This document shows positions 45,591-54,759 of a DNA stretch of 64,000 nt, piece after piece. Positions within the stretch are counted from its first letter, which is position 1; each line of letters begins with the position of its first letter. Where the stretch lies: positions 124,001 through 188,000 of the forward strand of contig JAGDXP010000012.1 in assembly GCA_023256475.1 (NCBI GenBank). The letters run 5' to 3'. Under the pieces are notes generated by a model, which was not told the origin of the DNA, ran no database searches, and saw nothing but the letters and a program-made list of their open reading frames with translations. The stretch is from Thermoplasmata archaeon (GTDB lineage Archaea > Thermoplasmatota > Thermoplasmata > Thermoplasmatales > GCA-001856825). A program made the position numbers and the translations under genes.

Positions 45591-46815
45591 TAAATGAGAG
45601 CAGTCCTATTAGGACCACCAGGTCAGCCATGAGGAAGTCAACGCTGAATCCATATTTCAATACAATTAATCCTGTTAATGAGGATCCAACTATCACGCCA
45701 ATACTCTGCACTGCATTATAGGTTCCTGCTACAACACCCCTCTGCTCTGGTTTTGAAAGATTTGATGATAGCGTGGCAGTTCCAACAGATATGAACGACC
45801 ATAATGCTCCGAGGATTGAATAAACCAGCAAAAGCGAATCAAACAGAAGTGCCTTGTTGCTATGCAATAGAATAATAAGAAGTGTTGTACTGGGAAAAAT
45901 AATAAGCCTAGTTATTACAGCAAGGGATGTCACTTTCTTGTAACCAACCTTAGTAGCTATCTGACCAGAAAATGTAAATGTGATTGCCGCAAATATATAG
46001 TTTCCCAGATAAATCAGAAAGAACACAGTGTTATTAACTCCTATTTCTTTAAGCAGTATGGGGAAGGCAACAAAGTACAGCTGGAACCCCATCATCATGA
46101 TCATAAAGGAGATCAAGGTAATTCTGAGATTCTTATCAAAATTGGTGAATTTAAAATTCCAGTGGATCACATGACTTGGAAAATACCTGATCTTTTCAAA
46201 CACTCTGAAGGAGCGAATGTCCACTTTATTTCTATCAATTGTGTTCTTTGGTTCTGGTATGAGTAACCAGGCAGCAATCCCTGATATGAAGTACAGCACT
46301 GATGCTATATAGTAAAGCAACCTCAACGAAGAGCTCTGGAAGAAAATTATGGAAAGCCCTGCCGCCAGAAGGACACCGATTATCTGTCCAAGCGAAGCAT
46401 ATAGGGAAAATTTGGATATTTTATTGGACCAGTCCTTACGGTCTGATAGCTCCATTATTAAAACTGAAGCAATGGGAGCTGCAGCACTCCCAAAGAAACC
46501 GGAGAGGAACGAAACTCCCAGAAAGAACAATACATTGGGGCTCAATCCAAAAAGTATGCTGGTTATTCCTAAAGAAATGAATCCCAGAATTACGAAAATT
46601 TTTCTCTTTTTCAATTTATCTGATAGATAGCCCCAGAGGAATAGCCCTACTATTGTTGATATCGATGCAACTATTGTAAACAGGGAATATTCAACAACTC
46701 CTCCCAAGAGTATCTCAGTAATGAATAACGGAGCCAATGGGCTTACAAGTCCATTGGCAGAATTTACAGGCAGGTAGGCTAGAAACCATTTATCCCGTGC
46801 AACTTTTCTATCCAT
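45565..46815 (-). CDS. Major facilitator superfamily transporter
   Basis: 416 residues with 12 predicted helices. The loop 2-3 signature is GYLSDKLKKRKIF, and the protein starts MDRKVARDKWFLAYLPVNSA. The second-half equivalent loop reads GQIATKVGYKKV. Substrate unknown. It is last in a four-gene minus-strand operon with a vitamin B6 synthase, a PfkB-type kinase and an M20 peptidase, which hints at peptides, amino acids or nucleosides. The start follows the M20 stop with no gap. Confidence 0.88.
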   Translation of the reverse strand: MDRKVARDKWFLAYLPVNSANGLVSPLAPLFITEILLGGVVEYSLFTIVASISTIVGLFLWGYLSDKLKKRKIFVILGFISLGITSILFGLSPNVLFFLGVSFLSGFFGSAAAPIASVLIMELSDRKDWSNKISKFSLYASLGQIIGVLLAAGLSIIFFQSSSLRLLYYIASVLYFISGIAAWLLIPEPKNTIDRNKVDIRSFRVFEKIRYFPSHVIHWNFKFTNFDKNLRITLISFMIMMMGFQLYFVAFPILLKEIGVNNTVFFLIYLGNYIFAAITFTFSGQIATKVGYKKVTSLAVITRLIIFPSTTLLIILLHSNKALLFDSLLLVYSILGALWSFISVGTATLSSNLSKPEQRGVVAGTYNAVQSIGVIVGSSLTGLIVLKYGFSVDFLMADLVVLIGLLSFIRVNDKSN

Positions 46816-48015
46816 CTAATGATCAAATTTCTTTACTAATTCTATGAAAACCTCAGCATCCTTCTCCATGTTGGATATCTTGGCATATTCATTGGGCATA
46901 TGTTCCACTTCATCCAGAGTTCCCCAGACTATGGTGGGATAACCAGCCTTTCTAAAGAATGCTCCACATGTACCCCCACCTATACCTATTTCCTTGGGTT
47001 CAATCCCCCTCTTCTCCTTTATGATGTTTTTCAAGGTTTCTACGAATTTTTTGCCTTCTGGACCATTGAAGGACGGTTCCTCCATTTGCACGATTTCTAT
47101 TTTCACTGGAGCATCAAAATCTTTTGAGAATTCCTCACAAATCTTTTCAATTTCCCCATATACCTCCTTAACCCTATACTGGGGAATAATCCTCATATCG
47201 AAATAGAAAGATTCCTTTCCAGGAATTATATTTATAGAACTGGTTCCAGGCTCTACCTTGGTTGGTTCAAATGTACTGTAGGGAACCGTAAAAAGTTTGT
47301 CAATTCCATTGAATTTCCTATGCAGTGCCACGTCCAACCTTCTTTCCAGTTCCCTTGCTAATCTATGGGCATTCTTTCCTTTATTGGGAGTTGAACCATG
47401 GCACTGGATCCCCTCTACGTTGAATTTAAGCCACATAATACCCTTTTCTGCTACTTCAATCTCAGATCCGTCAGGTGTTCCAAAATCGGGTACGACAAAA
47501 TAGTCATTTTCGCTGAATTTCCTTTTGCTTAGTACATACTGAATACCATACTTGCTTCCTGCTTCTTCATCTGAAACAAGTATAACACCTATATTGTTTT
47601 TCATTTCATTGGGGTGATCTATGAAGTATTTTAATGCGAGTAGAGATGACATGATGCCTTGCCCATTATCACATGATCCTCTTCCGTATATGAGATCACC
47701 TACTACCGTCCCCTCAAAAGGTGGGTATTTCCATAGACTCAAATCGCCCTCGCTTACTGTGTCCATGTGGCCTACAAACCAGATATTTGTTCTCTTTCCA
47801 CCATCGAGGAGAAAAAGCAGATTTGGTCTCTTCAAACCGTTTGATTCTGCCACATATTCTTCAAATTTTAAATTCCTTGACCATGATAAAACTAGTTCTT
47901 TCAGAAAATTTGCCCTTTCAAATTCCCCATTCCCTCCACCTGAGGGATTAACGGCCTTTATGCTTAGCATCTTCCTATAAACCTGAATGAATTCATCTCT
48001 GTAATTTTCTATCAT
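46816..48015 (-). CDS. M20 family metallopeptidase/deacylase (ArgE/DapE-like)
   Basis: 399 residues. Zinc-site motifs in order are VGHMDTVSEGD, GRGSCDNGQG, VSDEEAGSKYG and the late GGGTCGAFFRKAGYPTIVWG; a dimerisation (lid) domain lies in the middle (QCHGSTPNKGKNAHRLAREL). It may be an acetylornithine/succinyl-diaminopimelate-like deacylase or a dipeptidase; a peptidase is more likely in a peptide-consuming archaeon. The start overlaps the kinase stop by ATGA. Confidence 0.9.
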   Translation of the reverse strand: MIENYRDEFIQVYRKMLSIKAVNPSGGGNGEFERANFLKELVLSWSRNLKFEEYVAESNGLKRPNLLFLLDGGKRTNIWFVGHMDTVSEGDLSLWKYPPFEGTVVGDLIYGRGSCDNGQGIMSSLLALKYFIDHPNEMKNNIGVILVSDEEAGSKYGIQYVLSKRKFSENDYFVVPDFGTPDGSEIEVAEKGIMWLKFNVEGIQCHGSTPNKGKNAHRLARELERRLDVALHRKFNGIDKLFTVPYSTFEPTKVEPGTSSINIIPGKESFYFDMRIIPQYRVKEVYGEIEKICEEFSKDFDAPVKIEIVQMEEPSFNGPEGKKFVETLKNIIKEKRGIEPKEIGIGGGTCGAFFRKAGYPTIVWGTLDEVEHMPNEYAKISNMEKDAEVFIELVKKFDH

Positions 48016-48830
48016 GGGAGTTCCTTACAGGATTTCTTACCTTTTAAAATACTTAACTTATGGATATCACCGCTTATATATATTGCTGCAACCATGTTTC
48101 CACACTTGCAGGCATCACTTAAATCGTATCCTAGACTTAGACCGTAATAGAGACCTGCCCTGAATGCATCTCCGGCACCTACAGTTGAAATGGCTTTTGT
48201 TCTAAAACCTTCAATTACTTCCCCATTGTATAGGCATCCTCTTTCTCCTAACGTCACAATCTTCTCTTTAAATCTGTATCTCTCCAAAATAGAATTTTCA
48301 CTTTCATTTACTATTACTAGATCCGCAATCCTAGATGCTTCTTCTAATCTGTCAGGAGACCATCTATATGAGAGCTCTTGTCCGGGATCAAATACCTTGA
48401 ATCCGCTGGCCATTTTCATCAAATTTAATATCCAATCTGGGTTGCCAGTAGCGAAATGAACGTATTCAGAATCTATTCTTCTCAACTTTCCAGGGGAGTC
48501 CATGGGACCCTGATACATGAAGGCAAGACTATCTTCATCCGATTCAACGATGTAGCATATTGGACCATATTCATCTGAAATTTCAAAATCTGTATCTACA
48601 CCAACATCTTCCATTAATTTTTTATATTCAGCAGGAAAATCCTTTGAAATCTTAGAGATCAATGTAGTCTTCACGCCAAGGATACCTGCTATCCTTGCTA
48701 TATTCCCTGCAGTCCCCCCCGGCTTAACCTCAACTCTTTTAACCGGAACCGTACCACTGGTAGGTATCTTGCTCACTCTCAAAATAACATCTATGTTGAA
48801 ATGTCCAACAACTGTTAAAAAATTAGAAAT
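48012..48830 (-). CDS. PfkB family sugar/nucleoside kinase with an unusual start
   Basis: Ribokinase-like fold. GGTAGNIARIAG is the substrate-binding motif, and STVGAGDAFRAGLYYG holds the catalytic Asp and anion hole. The sequence resembles the Thermoplasma kinase Ta0880. The first usual start codon in frame is a TTG at 48782. The first strand of the fold, FLTVVGHFNIDVILRVSKIP, lies upstream of and across it, so the protein must begin earlier. Between the pdxS stop (48834) and this strand there is no ATG, GTG or TTG. An ATT at 48830 gives ISNFLTVVGH, matching the family's usual N-terminal length. The boundaries given assume that ATT start. Confidence 0.78.
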   Translation of the reverse strand: MSNFLTVVGHFNIDVILRVSKIPTSGTVPVKRVEVKPGGTAGNIARIAGILGVKTTLISKISKDFPAEYKKLMEDVGVDTDFEISDEYGPICYIVESDEDSLAFMYQGPMDSPGKLRRIDSEYVHFATGNPDWILNLMKMASGFKVFDPGQELSYRWSPDRLEEASRIADLVIVNESENSILERYRFKEKIVTLGERGCLYNGEVIEGFRTKAISTVGAGDAFRAGLYYGLSLGYDLSDACKCGNMVAAIYISGDIHKLSILKGKKSCKELP

Positions 48831-48833
48831 AAA

Positions 48834-49838
48834 TTACCAGCCTCTTCCCTGAATCTTTTCAATTTCCGGCATCTTTTCTACACTTCTGCCCTTCATTCCT
48901 GAGAGCCCCTTCGAAACCTCAACGAGTACTGATGGATCATCCCAGGAGGCAGTTGCCTGGACAATGGCACTTGCCATCTTCATGGGATCTGCACTCTTGA
49001 ATATCCCCGATCCAACAAAAATGCCGTCCACTCCATGCTCCATCATTAATACGGCATCTGCTGGACTTGAAACGCCTCCTGCAGCAAAGTTAACCACGGG
49101 CAATCTCCCCATTTTTCTTATTTCGAGAAGTACTTCATACAGCCCTTTCTTTATCTCGAAGTATGTATAATTGCCAAATAGGATATCTTCGTCCCTTATC
49201 ACCGGCTTCCCAAACAGCATCTCTCTTGTCTGGGTGATGAGCGTTTCATAGCTTTTGGCAATATTGGTTGCCATTTCCCATAGCTCATGGTCGTCAGATT
49301 GCTTTACCTCCTCTATCCCCTGATTCATGAGCCTTACATGTCTGACCGCCTCAATAATATCTCCAGTTCCTGCCTCTCCCTTGGTCCTTATCATTGCAGC
49401 TCCTTCCCAAATTCTCCTTACCGCCTCACCAAGATTTCTTGCACCGCAAACAAAAGGCACTTTGATTTCTCTTTTATCTATGTGGAAAAATGGATCAGCT
49501 GGCGTTAGTACCTCTGATTCATCGATCATATCAACACCAAGTGCTTCCAAAGCTTTTGCCTCTGCAAGATGCCCAATTCTAACCTTAGCCATTACAGGAA
49601 TGGTAACGGCATCCATGATTTCCTTGATCTTCAATGGATCTGCCATTCTTGCAACTCCTCCTTCGGCCCTGATATCAGCAGGAACCCTTTCAAGGGCCAT
49701 TACTGATATTGCTCCTGAGTTCTCCGCTATTTTTGCCTGCTCTGCAGTGGTAACATCCATAATAACTCCGCCTTTTGTCATTTTGGCGAAGCCCTTCTTG
49801 AGCAGGTCAGTTCCATATTTAGTATTTAACTCTACCAT
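48834..49838 (-). CDS. pdxS: Pyridoxal 5'-phosphate synthase subunit PdxS
   Basis: 334 residues. Synthase subunit of the DXP-independent vitamin B6 pathway, condensing ribose 5-phosphate, glyceraldehyde 3-phosphate and ammonia. Marks are [60 protein letters not shown] and [21 protein letters not shown]. Its partner glutaminase PdxT is not in the window. First gene of the minus-strand operon. The next gene's frame continues in phase right after its stop. Confidence 0.97.
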   Translation of the reverse strand: MVELNTKYGTDLLKKGFAKMTKGGVIMDVTTAEQAKIAENSGAISVMALERVPADIRAEGGVARMADPLKIKEIMDAVTIPVMAKVRIGHLAEAKALEALGVDMIDESEVLTPADPFFHIDKREIKVPFVCGARNLGEAVRRIWEGAAMIRTKGEAGTGDIIEAVRHVRLMNQGIEEVKQSDDHELWEMATNIAKSYETLITQTREMLFGKPVIRDEDILFGNYTYFEIKKGLYEVLLEIRKMGRLPVVNFAAGGVSSPADAVLMMEHGVDGIFVGSGIFKSADPMKMASAIVQATASWDDPSVLVEVSKGLSGMKGRSVEKMPEIEKIQGRGW

Positions 49839-49887
49839 GTTACTTATATAGAAAACGGGGAAATATAGATTTCCGACATATAGGAAT

Positions 49888-49947
49888 AAATCACATTAAT
49901 TTAGGTGAATTCATATTCGGAAATTCTTATTACATAATATGTGATTT
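49888..49947. promoter_or_regulatory. Spaced inverted repeat between divergent pdxS and purC
   Basis: AAATCACAT (49888-49896) and ATGTGATTT (49939-49947) are perfect nine-base inverted arms 42 bases apart, in the 115-base divergent promoter region. The second arm sits just before the purC ATG and just after its TATA-like TTACATAATA. This may be a regulator's paired half-sites or chance in AT-rich DNA. Confidence 0.3.
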
Positions 49948-49953
49948 TGCATC

Positions 49954-50844
49954 ATGGAATTATTGAGGAAGGGCAAAGTTAAGGAGGTGTATGATTTTGA
50001 TAATGAAAAACTGCTTTTCATTTTCACCAACCAAATTTCTGTTTTTGATAAAATAATTCCTTCTTTAATCCCAAAAAAGGGAGAATCATTAGCAAGAACA
50101 TCCGCATTCTGGTTCAACAAGGCTTCTAAGTTGGGCATAAAAAATCATTTTATCTCTCTTGAAAACGGAATTAATATGTATGTTAGGAAGTTTAAGATTC
50201 CTACTGGGCGAATATCCAAAGGGGATAAAGGTTATCTAATCCCCTTAGAGTTTGTTTGTAGATATTATGTTGCAGGCACACTTTATGACAGACTGAAGAA
50301 TGGTAAAACATCCTTTAGAGACCTCGGATTTAAGTCTATGCCAAGATATGGGGATAAGCTTCCTGAGCCATTATTTGAGATTACAACCAAATTTGAGAAA
50401 ACAGATAGACTGATAACGCAGGAAGAAGCAATGGAGATTGGCGGTCTGGAGAAAGTAGAAATTGAGGACATCTTTCAAATTATTTCTAGAATGGATGAAG
50501 AGATACAAAGCGAAGTAACTAAAAGAGGATTAATTCATGTGGATGGGAAAAAAGAATTTGCGCTGGATGATGAAAGATCCCCCTATCTGGTAGACACATT
50601 TGGTACCGCTGACGAGGACAGATGGTGGGATGCCGAGAGCTTTGAAAGAGGAAATATAAGGGAGTTGAGCAAAGAATTTGTTAGGCAGTATTACAGATCC
50701 ATTGGATATTATGACAAATTGATGGAGGCAAGAGTAAAAGGTTTTAAGGAGCCTGATATTCCACCTTTGCCACCAGACATGGTATTAAAGGTCTCTGACC
50801 TATATGTTGAAATGTATGAAAGGATTACCGGGCAGAAGTGGTAA
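49954..50844 (+). CDS. purC: SAICAR synthase
   Basis: 296 residues. Joins aspartate to CAIR in purine synthesis. Marks are LLRKGKVKEVYDFD at the start (nucleotide loop), PLEFVCRYYVAGTLYDRL, HVDGKKEFALDDERSPYLVD and ADEDRWWD. Length is that of the longer form of the family. The leaderless-type ATG at 49954 has a TATA-like element about 25 bases upstream. The stop codon is directly followed by the first base of a tRNA gene. Confidence 0.95.
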   Translation: MELLRKGKVKEVYDFDNEKLLFIFTNQISVFDKIIPSLIPKKGESLARTSAFWFNKASKLGIKNHFISLENGINMYVRKFKIPTGRISKGDKGYLIPLEFVCRYYVAGTLYDRLKNGKTSFRDLGFKSMPRYGDKLPEPLFEITTKFEKTDRLITQEEAMEIGGLEKVEIEDIFQIISRMDEEIQSEVTKRGLIHVDGKKEFALDDERSPYLVDTFGTADEDRWWDAESFERGNIRELSKEFVRQYYRSIGYYDKLMEARVKGFKEPDIPPLPPDMVLKVSDLYVEMYERITGQKW

Positions 50845-50929
50845 GCGGAGGTTACCGAGCCAGGTCAAAGGTGCTAGATTGAGGGTCTAGTTCCGTAGGG
50901 ATCCGAGGGTTCAAATCCCTCCCTCCGCA
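50845..50929 (+). tRNA. tRNA-Leu (anticodon GAG)
   Basis: The cloverleaf has the acceptor stem GCGGAGG/CCTCCGC plus discriminator A. The D arm is ACC...GGT, and the anticodon stem CTAGA/TCTAG encloses the loop TTGAGGG (bases 34-36 GAG). A long class II variable arm (TTCCGTAGGGATCC) and the T arm with GGTTCAAAT follow. It decodes CUC/CUU leucine codons. There is no intron and no encoded CCA. It begins on the base after the purC stop, so it is either processed out of a purC transcript or has its promoter inside purC. Confidence 0.94.
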
Positions 50930-51224
50930 TCGTATATTTGCATGACATTCTTCGCAGTTGAATGGAACTGTCATGGTTGCAAAAAAGGAAAAGGCAGTAC
51001 GATAGTTATAGCACAATTAAAGAATCAAATGAAGATGTAGAATTTCGCAACTTACATGAAATTATGTAAATGCTAGGAGCTATTTTTATGGTTATATATG
51101 AAGATATTAGAATTTCTAAAATGTTAAGATATACTTGAAAATTTTCCAATTTAGGAAATATAAATTAAATTGGTAAAATTGAAAGCGAAAAAAGATTATA
51201 TATTTTCTTTACAATATCTATACC
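50930..51224. other. 295-base non-coding region before the thermopsin gene
   Basis: No ORF, tRNA or repeat array was seen. It holds the tRNA-Leu 3' flank, AT-rich DNA, and, near its end, the inverted repeat and TATA box of the thermopsin gene. It is the longest gene-free stretch in the window and could hold a small RNA, but no conserved element was recognised. Confidence 0.6.
51142..51206 (+). promoter_or_regulatory. Thermopsin gene promoter with inverted repeat
   Basis: A TATA-like ATTATATATTTT (51195-51206) is centred 25 bases before the ATG at 51225, fitting a leaderless transcript. Upstream, CCAATTT (51146-51152) and AAATTGG (51167-51173) are perfect arms, and the flanks TTTT and TAAAA extend the symmetry with one extra base. 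The repeat ends about 20 bases before the TATA box, where an activator could sit. Confidence 0.4.
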
Positions 51225-54200
51225 ATGAGACAAAAATATGCAGTATTTGTGATTCTATTGGCGTTCTTATTCTTGATATCTTACGCCTATGCAGCCGTTC
51301 CAAATGATTCAAATGCTGCCAAAGCTCCAAATGTATTTAATCAGAACAGACAGTCATCAGTAACCGTAACACAGAGCTATTTGAAAACCCTAGAGAATAA
51401 AATTCTCACAAATATAAAAAATTCCAAAGTACCATTGAAATATGTGATGTTGCCGAACTTTAATCCGTCCGTATTAAATAAGCCCGGTGAACTGGTACAC
51501 CCAGGTTATGCTGTTGCTCCTGCTCCAATGGGTCTGGGGTTCTATGGTATTGTGAACCAATCTGGAACACTCGTCGGAAGCAATTATACATCACCTTCTT
51601 ATGAAGCAACAGTTTCATTGAGCAATCTCTCAGATTTCAATCTCGTGGATGATGGGCCTTATTCCGTAACATTCCAATTAAATGCAGTTCTTCATAATGT
51701 TACACTATTTGGAAATTCAAGCTATAATTTCTGGACACAGAATGTTGTTTTCTATTCTGCAAGGACGCACGAACTAACCTTCCTTGATAACATATGGAAC
51801 TTCTCAAGCCCAGCTTTCTACATGTCTCCAAATGTATTTTATGAGCACGGGCCAAATGGAACTCTATACCCACCAATATTCTATTACGCATTTGGCCCAA
51901 CATTTACAGTTCAATATCCGTTCAGCTTATCCCTCTATCTTAATTCAACGTTAATTAACGGAAGATCGACCATATTCTTCAATTACTCTCTCACAAGCAA
52001 TGGAAAGACTACATCAGGTTCATACGATTATGCGATTTTCAATTCAACTTATGGTCTGACCAATTACTCTGCCCCAGCCCCCACATATTTAGTTTCAGGC
52101 AATACGATAACACCTACCGGATTCATACCTTATGATGCAGAAATTATGATAGGAGGGCCCGGTGGAGGTTCAACGGCCGATATACTTAACATCAACGGCA
52201 CCATGTCCTTAAAGTACTGGACTTCTGCCGGCTATGTGAACGTACCATCCGCCTATGACATAGGCTCAGAGACCGGTGAAACCTCAACAGGTGTGGATGT
52301 GTATTATAAGACACCTGGCACAGCGGTATTAACTACAGGTCCGTCCTTTGTTTATGGGTTATGGGGAATGGGAAATACGGCATTCTACAATTATCACGGC
52401 TCCATATATCCATCAAATTCATTCCTATTTGTGACCCCAGGAAATCAGTTCAACTCAAGCCTAGCACAGTGGGCCCCCTTGACATTGCAGGGCTCCTATG
52501 ATTTCTATTTACCCGGGAATAATTACAATGCAACCGTAATGCTTTCAAATTACAATCCTGTGAGCACAAATCTCACTTCAATGAATGGCCAAATCGTTAA
52601 GCTCAGTTATAATAGTAGCATGGGAGTGTACACACCCTTAATGGCCATGGGCAACAGTCAATTGAAATATATAACCTATCCATCCTCAAATCCACTTTAT
52701 GGAACGACCCTTGATCCCATGGTTCTGTACAACAATAACGTCATGTTCAATCCCGTTTTCTCAATGGTAAATGATTATTCATTCCCTGTCTTCCCCGCTG
52801 TATGGCTCATGAACACAAATAAGTATGTGGTCATAGAAAATGAGCCCAGTTTCATCATACAGCCAAGTCTCTACACCTCATTGGTCTACAGCTTCTTTGG
52901 TATGCCAATGTATAATTCCCTAGGATACTGGTTGTACAATACATCAAATATTGAGCTCACCGGAAATTACATATCAGGTTTCTACTCTAAGGAATTGGGA
53001 GGGTTCCCTGCAGCCAATGTCATTATCTGGAATTCAACAAACGATGTTGTATTTGGTAATTATTTCAATGTGTCTGATAGTGCTCTCCTGCTATACAATG
53101 AAAACAGCACCATGGCAGGCAACGTTGTATCTCACAACTACTTTGTTGCCAATTTAATTGTTTACGAACCGGAATATTCGGCAGTAGATATGAACACCTT
53201 CACAGGGGGTTATCCAGTCGCGATCTATGCGTTTTCATCTGGCAACATGATATATGATAATTACTTCAGTGAACCACTTCTTGTGTTCAATTATCCATAC
53301 AATATTTACAATGGGTTTACAGCGCTCTATTATGACTTCTGGAATATAAGCTCCACAAAGGCGAGTCAGGTTGGTTCATACAACGGATTCAACATCAGCT
53401 CCTATGAGAATATTATAGGAGGGCAGTATGTATCAGGTAACTACTGGTGGAACTATAACGGATTCCTTCCATTCAATGATTCCGGATTGATATATCTTGG
53501 TGGCGATTATGCACCTGAACAGTTCCCATATACATTGACAGTTCAGGAAACTGGTCTGGGATCAAGCCCATTGTGGTATGGGGAAGTGCCAAATGCCCTC
53601 TATTCCACAATGTTCGGATACATACCGGAATTCATGGTAAGCACATATTCAAGCATAGCATTTGGTCTTAATAACGGTACATATGAGGTAATGGTTGGAA
53701 GCCCAGGATATACGGTTACGCAGAGTTTCCCCATAGTGAGGATAAACGGTCAAAGCCAGACCATCTATGCAACATTCACGCCAATTGAATATGCGGTGAC
53801 TTTCATGGAACAGGGCTTACCAACGGGTGAACAATGGAGCTTAACTGTAGGCGGAAGCACGTACACCACAACATCTTCCAACATAACAGTAATGCTTCCT
53901 ATGGGTACATACACATACAGTTATTCATCAGTAAGCGGGTATAAGTTGATAAATGGGACTGGAACAGTTAATGTAAACATGTCAGGCATAATGGTAACAG
54001 CTACATACATGCAGTTGATGTACCAGGTAACATTCATGGAATCCGGGCTAATGTCAGGTAATTCTTGGTCAGTCACATTTAACGGAATGACTCAGACGTC
54101 CACTGCAGCATCAATAAGCTTTATGGTTCCTAATGGAACGTACTTCTACCAAGTATCCAATGTAAACGGATATACTCTAGCCAACTCCCAAGGACTGGTT

Positions 54201-54617
54201 TCGGTTAATGGCAACAATATTACTGTGACAGTATCATACACACCACTGCCAGCTGCTCCCTCAAAGTACACAGTTGAATTTGTAGAAGTCGGGTTGCCGG
54301 CAAATACAACATGGAGCGTTACATTGAACGGTCAAACCTTGAGCACATCTTCATCTTCAGTAAGCTTCAATGAGGTAAATGGGATTTACACATATACAGT
54401 GGGTAGCGTTTCTGGATACTCTTTGAATTCAACATCAGGAGTGGTATCTGTCAATGGAAACAACATAGTTATCACGCTGTACTTCCATAAGGCTGCTCCA
54501 CCACCATCTTCACCATACACAGCACAGGGAATAATGGTAGGGTTCCTGTTCGGTTTCCTATTGACCATAATAGTTATGGCCATAGCCCTTGTTGCAGGGA
54601 GAAGGAAGAAGGAATAA
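51225..54617 (+). CDS. Thermopsin-like (peptidase A5) secreted acid protease with C-terminal repeats
   Basis: 1,130 residues. The signal peptide is about residues 1-24 (FVILLAFLFLISYAYA). The peptidase region shows thermopsin marks: APAPMGLGFYGIVNQSGT, YTSPSYEATVSLSNLS, FWTQNVVFYSARTHELTFLD and many NxS/T sites. A middle region with right-handed-beta-helix character (SNIELTGNYISG, NVIIWNSTNDVVFGNYF) resembles NosD-type repeats. Four roughly 80-residue beta repeats and a membrane helix with the basic tail GRRKKE anchor the C terminus. Thermopsins digest protein at low pH and high temperature, supplying peptides. The catalytic residues of family A5 are not firmly assigned, so activity cannot be read from motifs. 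Confidence 0.88.
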   Translation: MRQKYAVFVILLAFLFLISYAYAAVPNDSNAAKAPNVFNQNRQSSVTVTQSYLKTLENKILTNIKNSKVPLKYVMLPNFNPSVLNKPGELVHPGYAVAPAPMGLGFYGIVNQSGTLVGSNYTSPSYEATVSLSNLSDFNLVDDGPYSVTFQLNAVLHNVTLFGNSSYNFWTQNVVFYSARTHELTFLDNIWNFSSPAFYMSPNVFYEHGPNGTLYPPIFYYAFGPTFTVQYPFSLSLYLNSTLINGRSTIFFNYSLTSNGKTTSGSYDYAIFNSTYGLTNYSAPAPTYLVSGNTITPTGFIPYDAEIMIGGPGGGSTADILNINGTMSLKYWTSAGYVNVPSAYDIGSETGETSTGVDVYYKTPGTAVLTTGPSFVYGLWGMGNTAFYNYHGSIYPSNSFLFVTPGNQFNSSLAQWAPLTLQGSYDFYLPGNNYNATVMLSNYNPVSTNLTSMNGQIVKLSYNSSMGVYTPLMAMGNSQLKYITYPSSNPLYGTTLDPMVLYNNNVMFNPVFSMVNDYSFPVFPAVWLMNTNKYVVIENEPSFIIQPSLYTSLVYSFFGMPMYNSLGYWLYNTSNIELTGNYISGFYSKELGGFPAANVIIWNSTNDVVFGNYFNVSDSALLLYNENSTMAGNVVSHNYFVANLIVYEPEYSAVDMNTFTGGYPVAIYAFSSGNMIYDNYFSEPLLVFNYPYNIYNGFTALYYDFWNISSTKASQVGSYNGFNISSYENIIGGQYVSGNYWWNYNGFLPFNDSGLIYLGGDYAPEQFPYTLTVQETGLGSSPLWYGEVPNALYSTMFGYIPEFMVSTYSSIAFGLNNGTYEVMVGSPGYTVTQSFPIVRINGQSQTIYATFTPIEYAVTFMEQGLPTGEQWSLTVGGSTYTTTSSNITVMLPMGTYTYSYSSVSGYKLINGTGTVNVNMSGIMVTATYMQLMYQVTFMESGLMSGNSWSVTFNGMTQTSTAASISFMVPNGTYFYQVSNVNGYTLANSQGLVSVNGNNITVTVSYTPLPAAPSKYTVEFVEVGLPANTTWSVTLNGQTLSTSSSSVSFNEVNGIYTYTVGSVSGYSLNSTSGVVSVNGNNIVITLYFHKAAPPPSSPYTAQGIMVGFLFGFLLTIIVMAIALVAGRRKKE
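53528..54489 (+). repeat. Four tandem beta repeats in the thermopsin-like protein
   Basis: Each unit is about 75-85 residues and follows 'Y-x-V-T-F-x-E-x-G-L-x-x-x-x-x-W-S-V-T-x-x-G ... N-G-T-Y-x-Y-x-V-x-x-V-x-G-Y ... G-x-V-x-V-x-G-x-N-x-x-V-x-x-x-F'. Unit starts are near 53528 (YTLTVQETGL), 53786 (YAVTFMEQGLPTGEQW), 54022 (YQVTFMESGLMSGNSW) and 54271 (YTVEFVEVGLPANTTW). The first unit is the most diverged. They probably form a stalk that holds the enzyme away from the membrane. Similar repeats occur in other archaeal surface proteins. Confidence 0.8.
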
Positions 54618-54759
54618 ATTTTCTTATATCATTTTAATTTCTTTTTGATTTTTCTCTACAGATAGTATAGTTCTATGCGAGAATTTCTAAAACTTGCCTT
54701 CGGTTCAAGTAAAAGAATATTATCAGTAAAGATTTAATTATATGATATGTTTAATCATT

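Noticed and set aside
46302-47980. Several plus-strand ORFs of 70-119 residues
   Set aside because: All are antisense to the MFS and M20 genes, overlap one another, and show no domain or start signal.
49327-49851. 174-residue plus-strand ORF
   Set aside because: Antisense to pdxS, one of the most conserved genes here.
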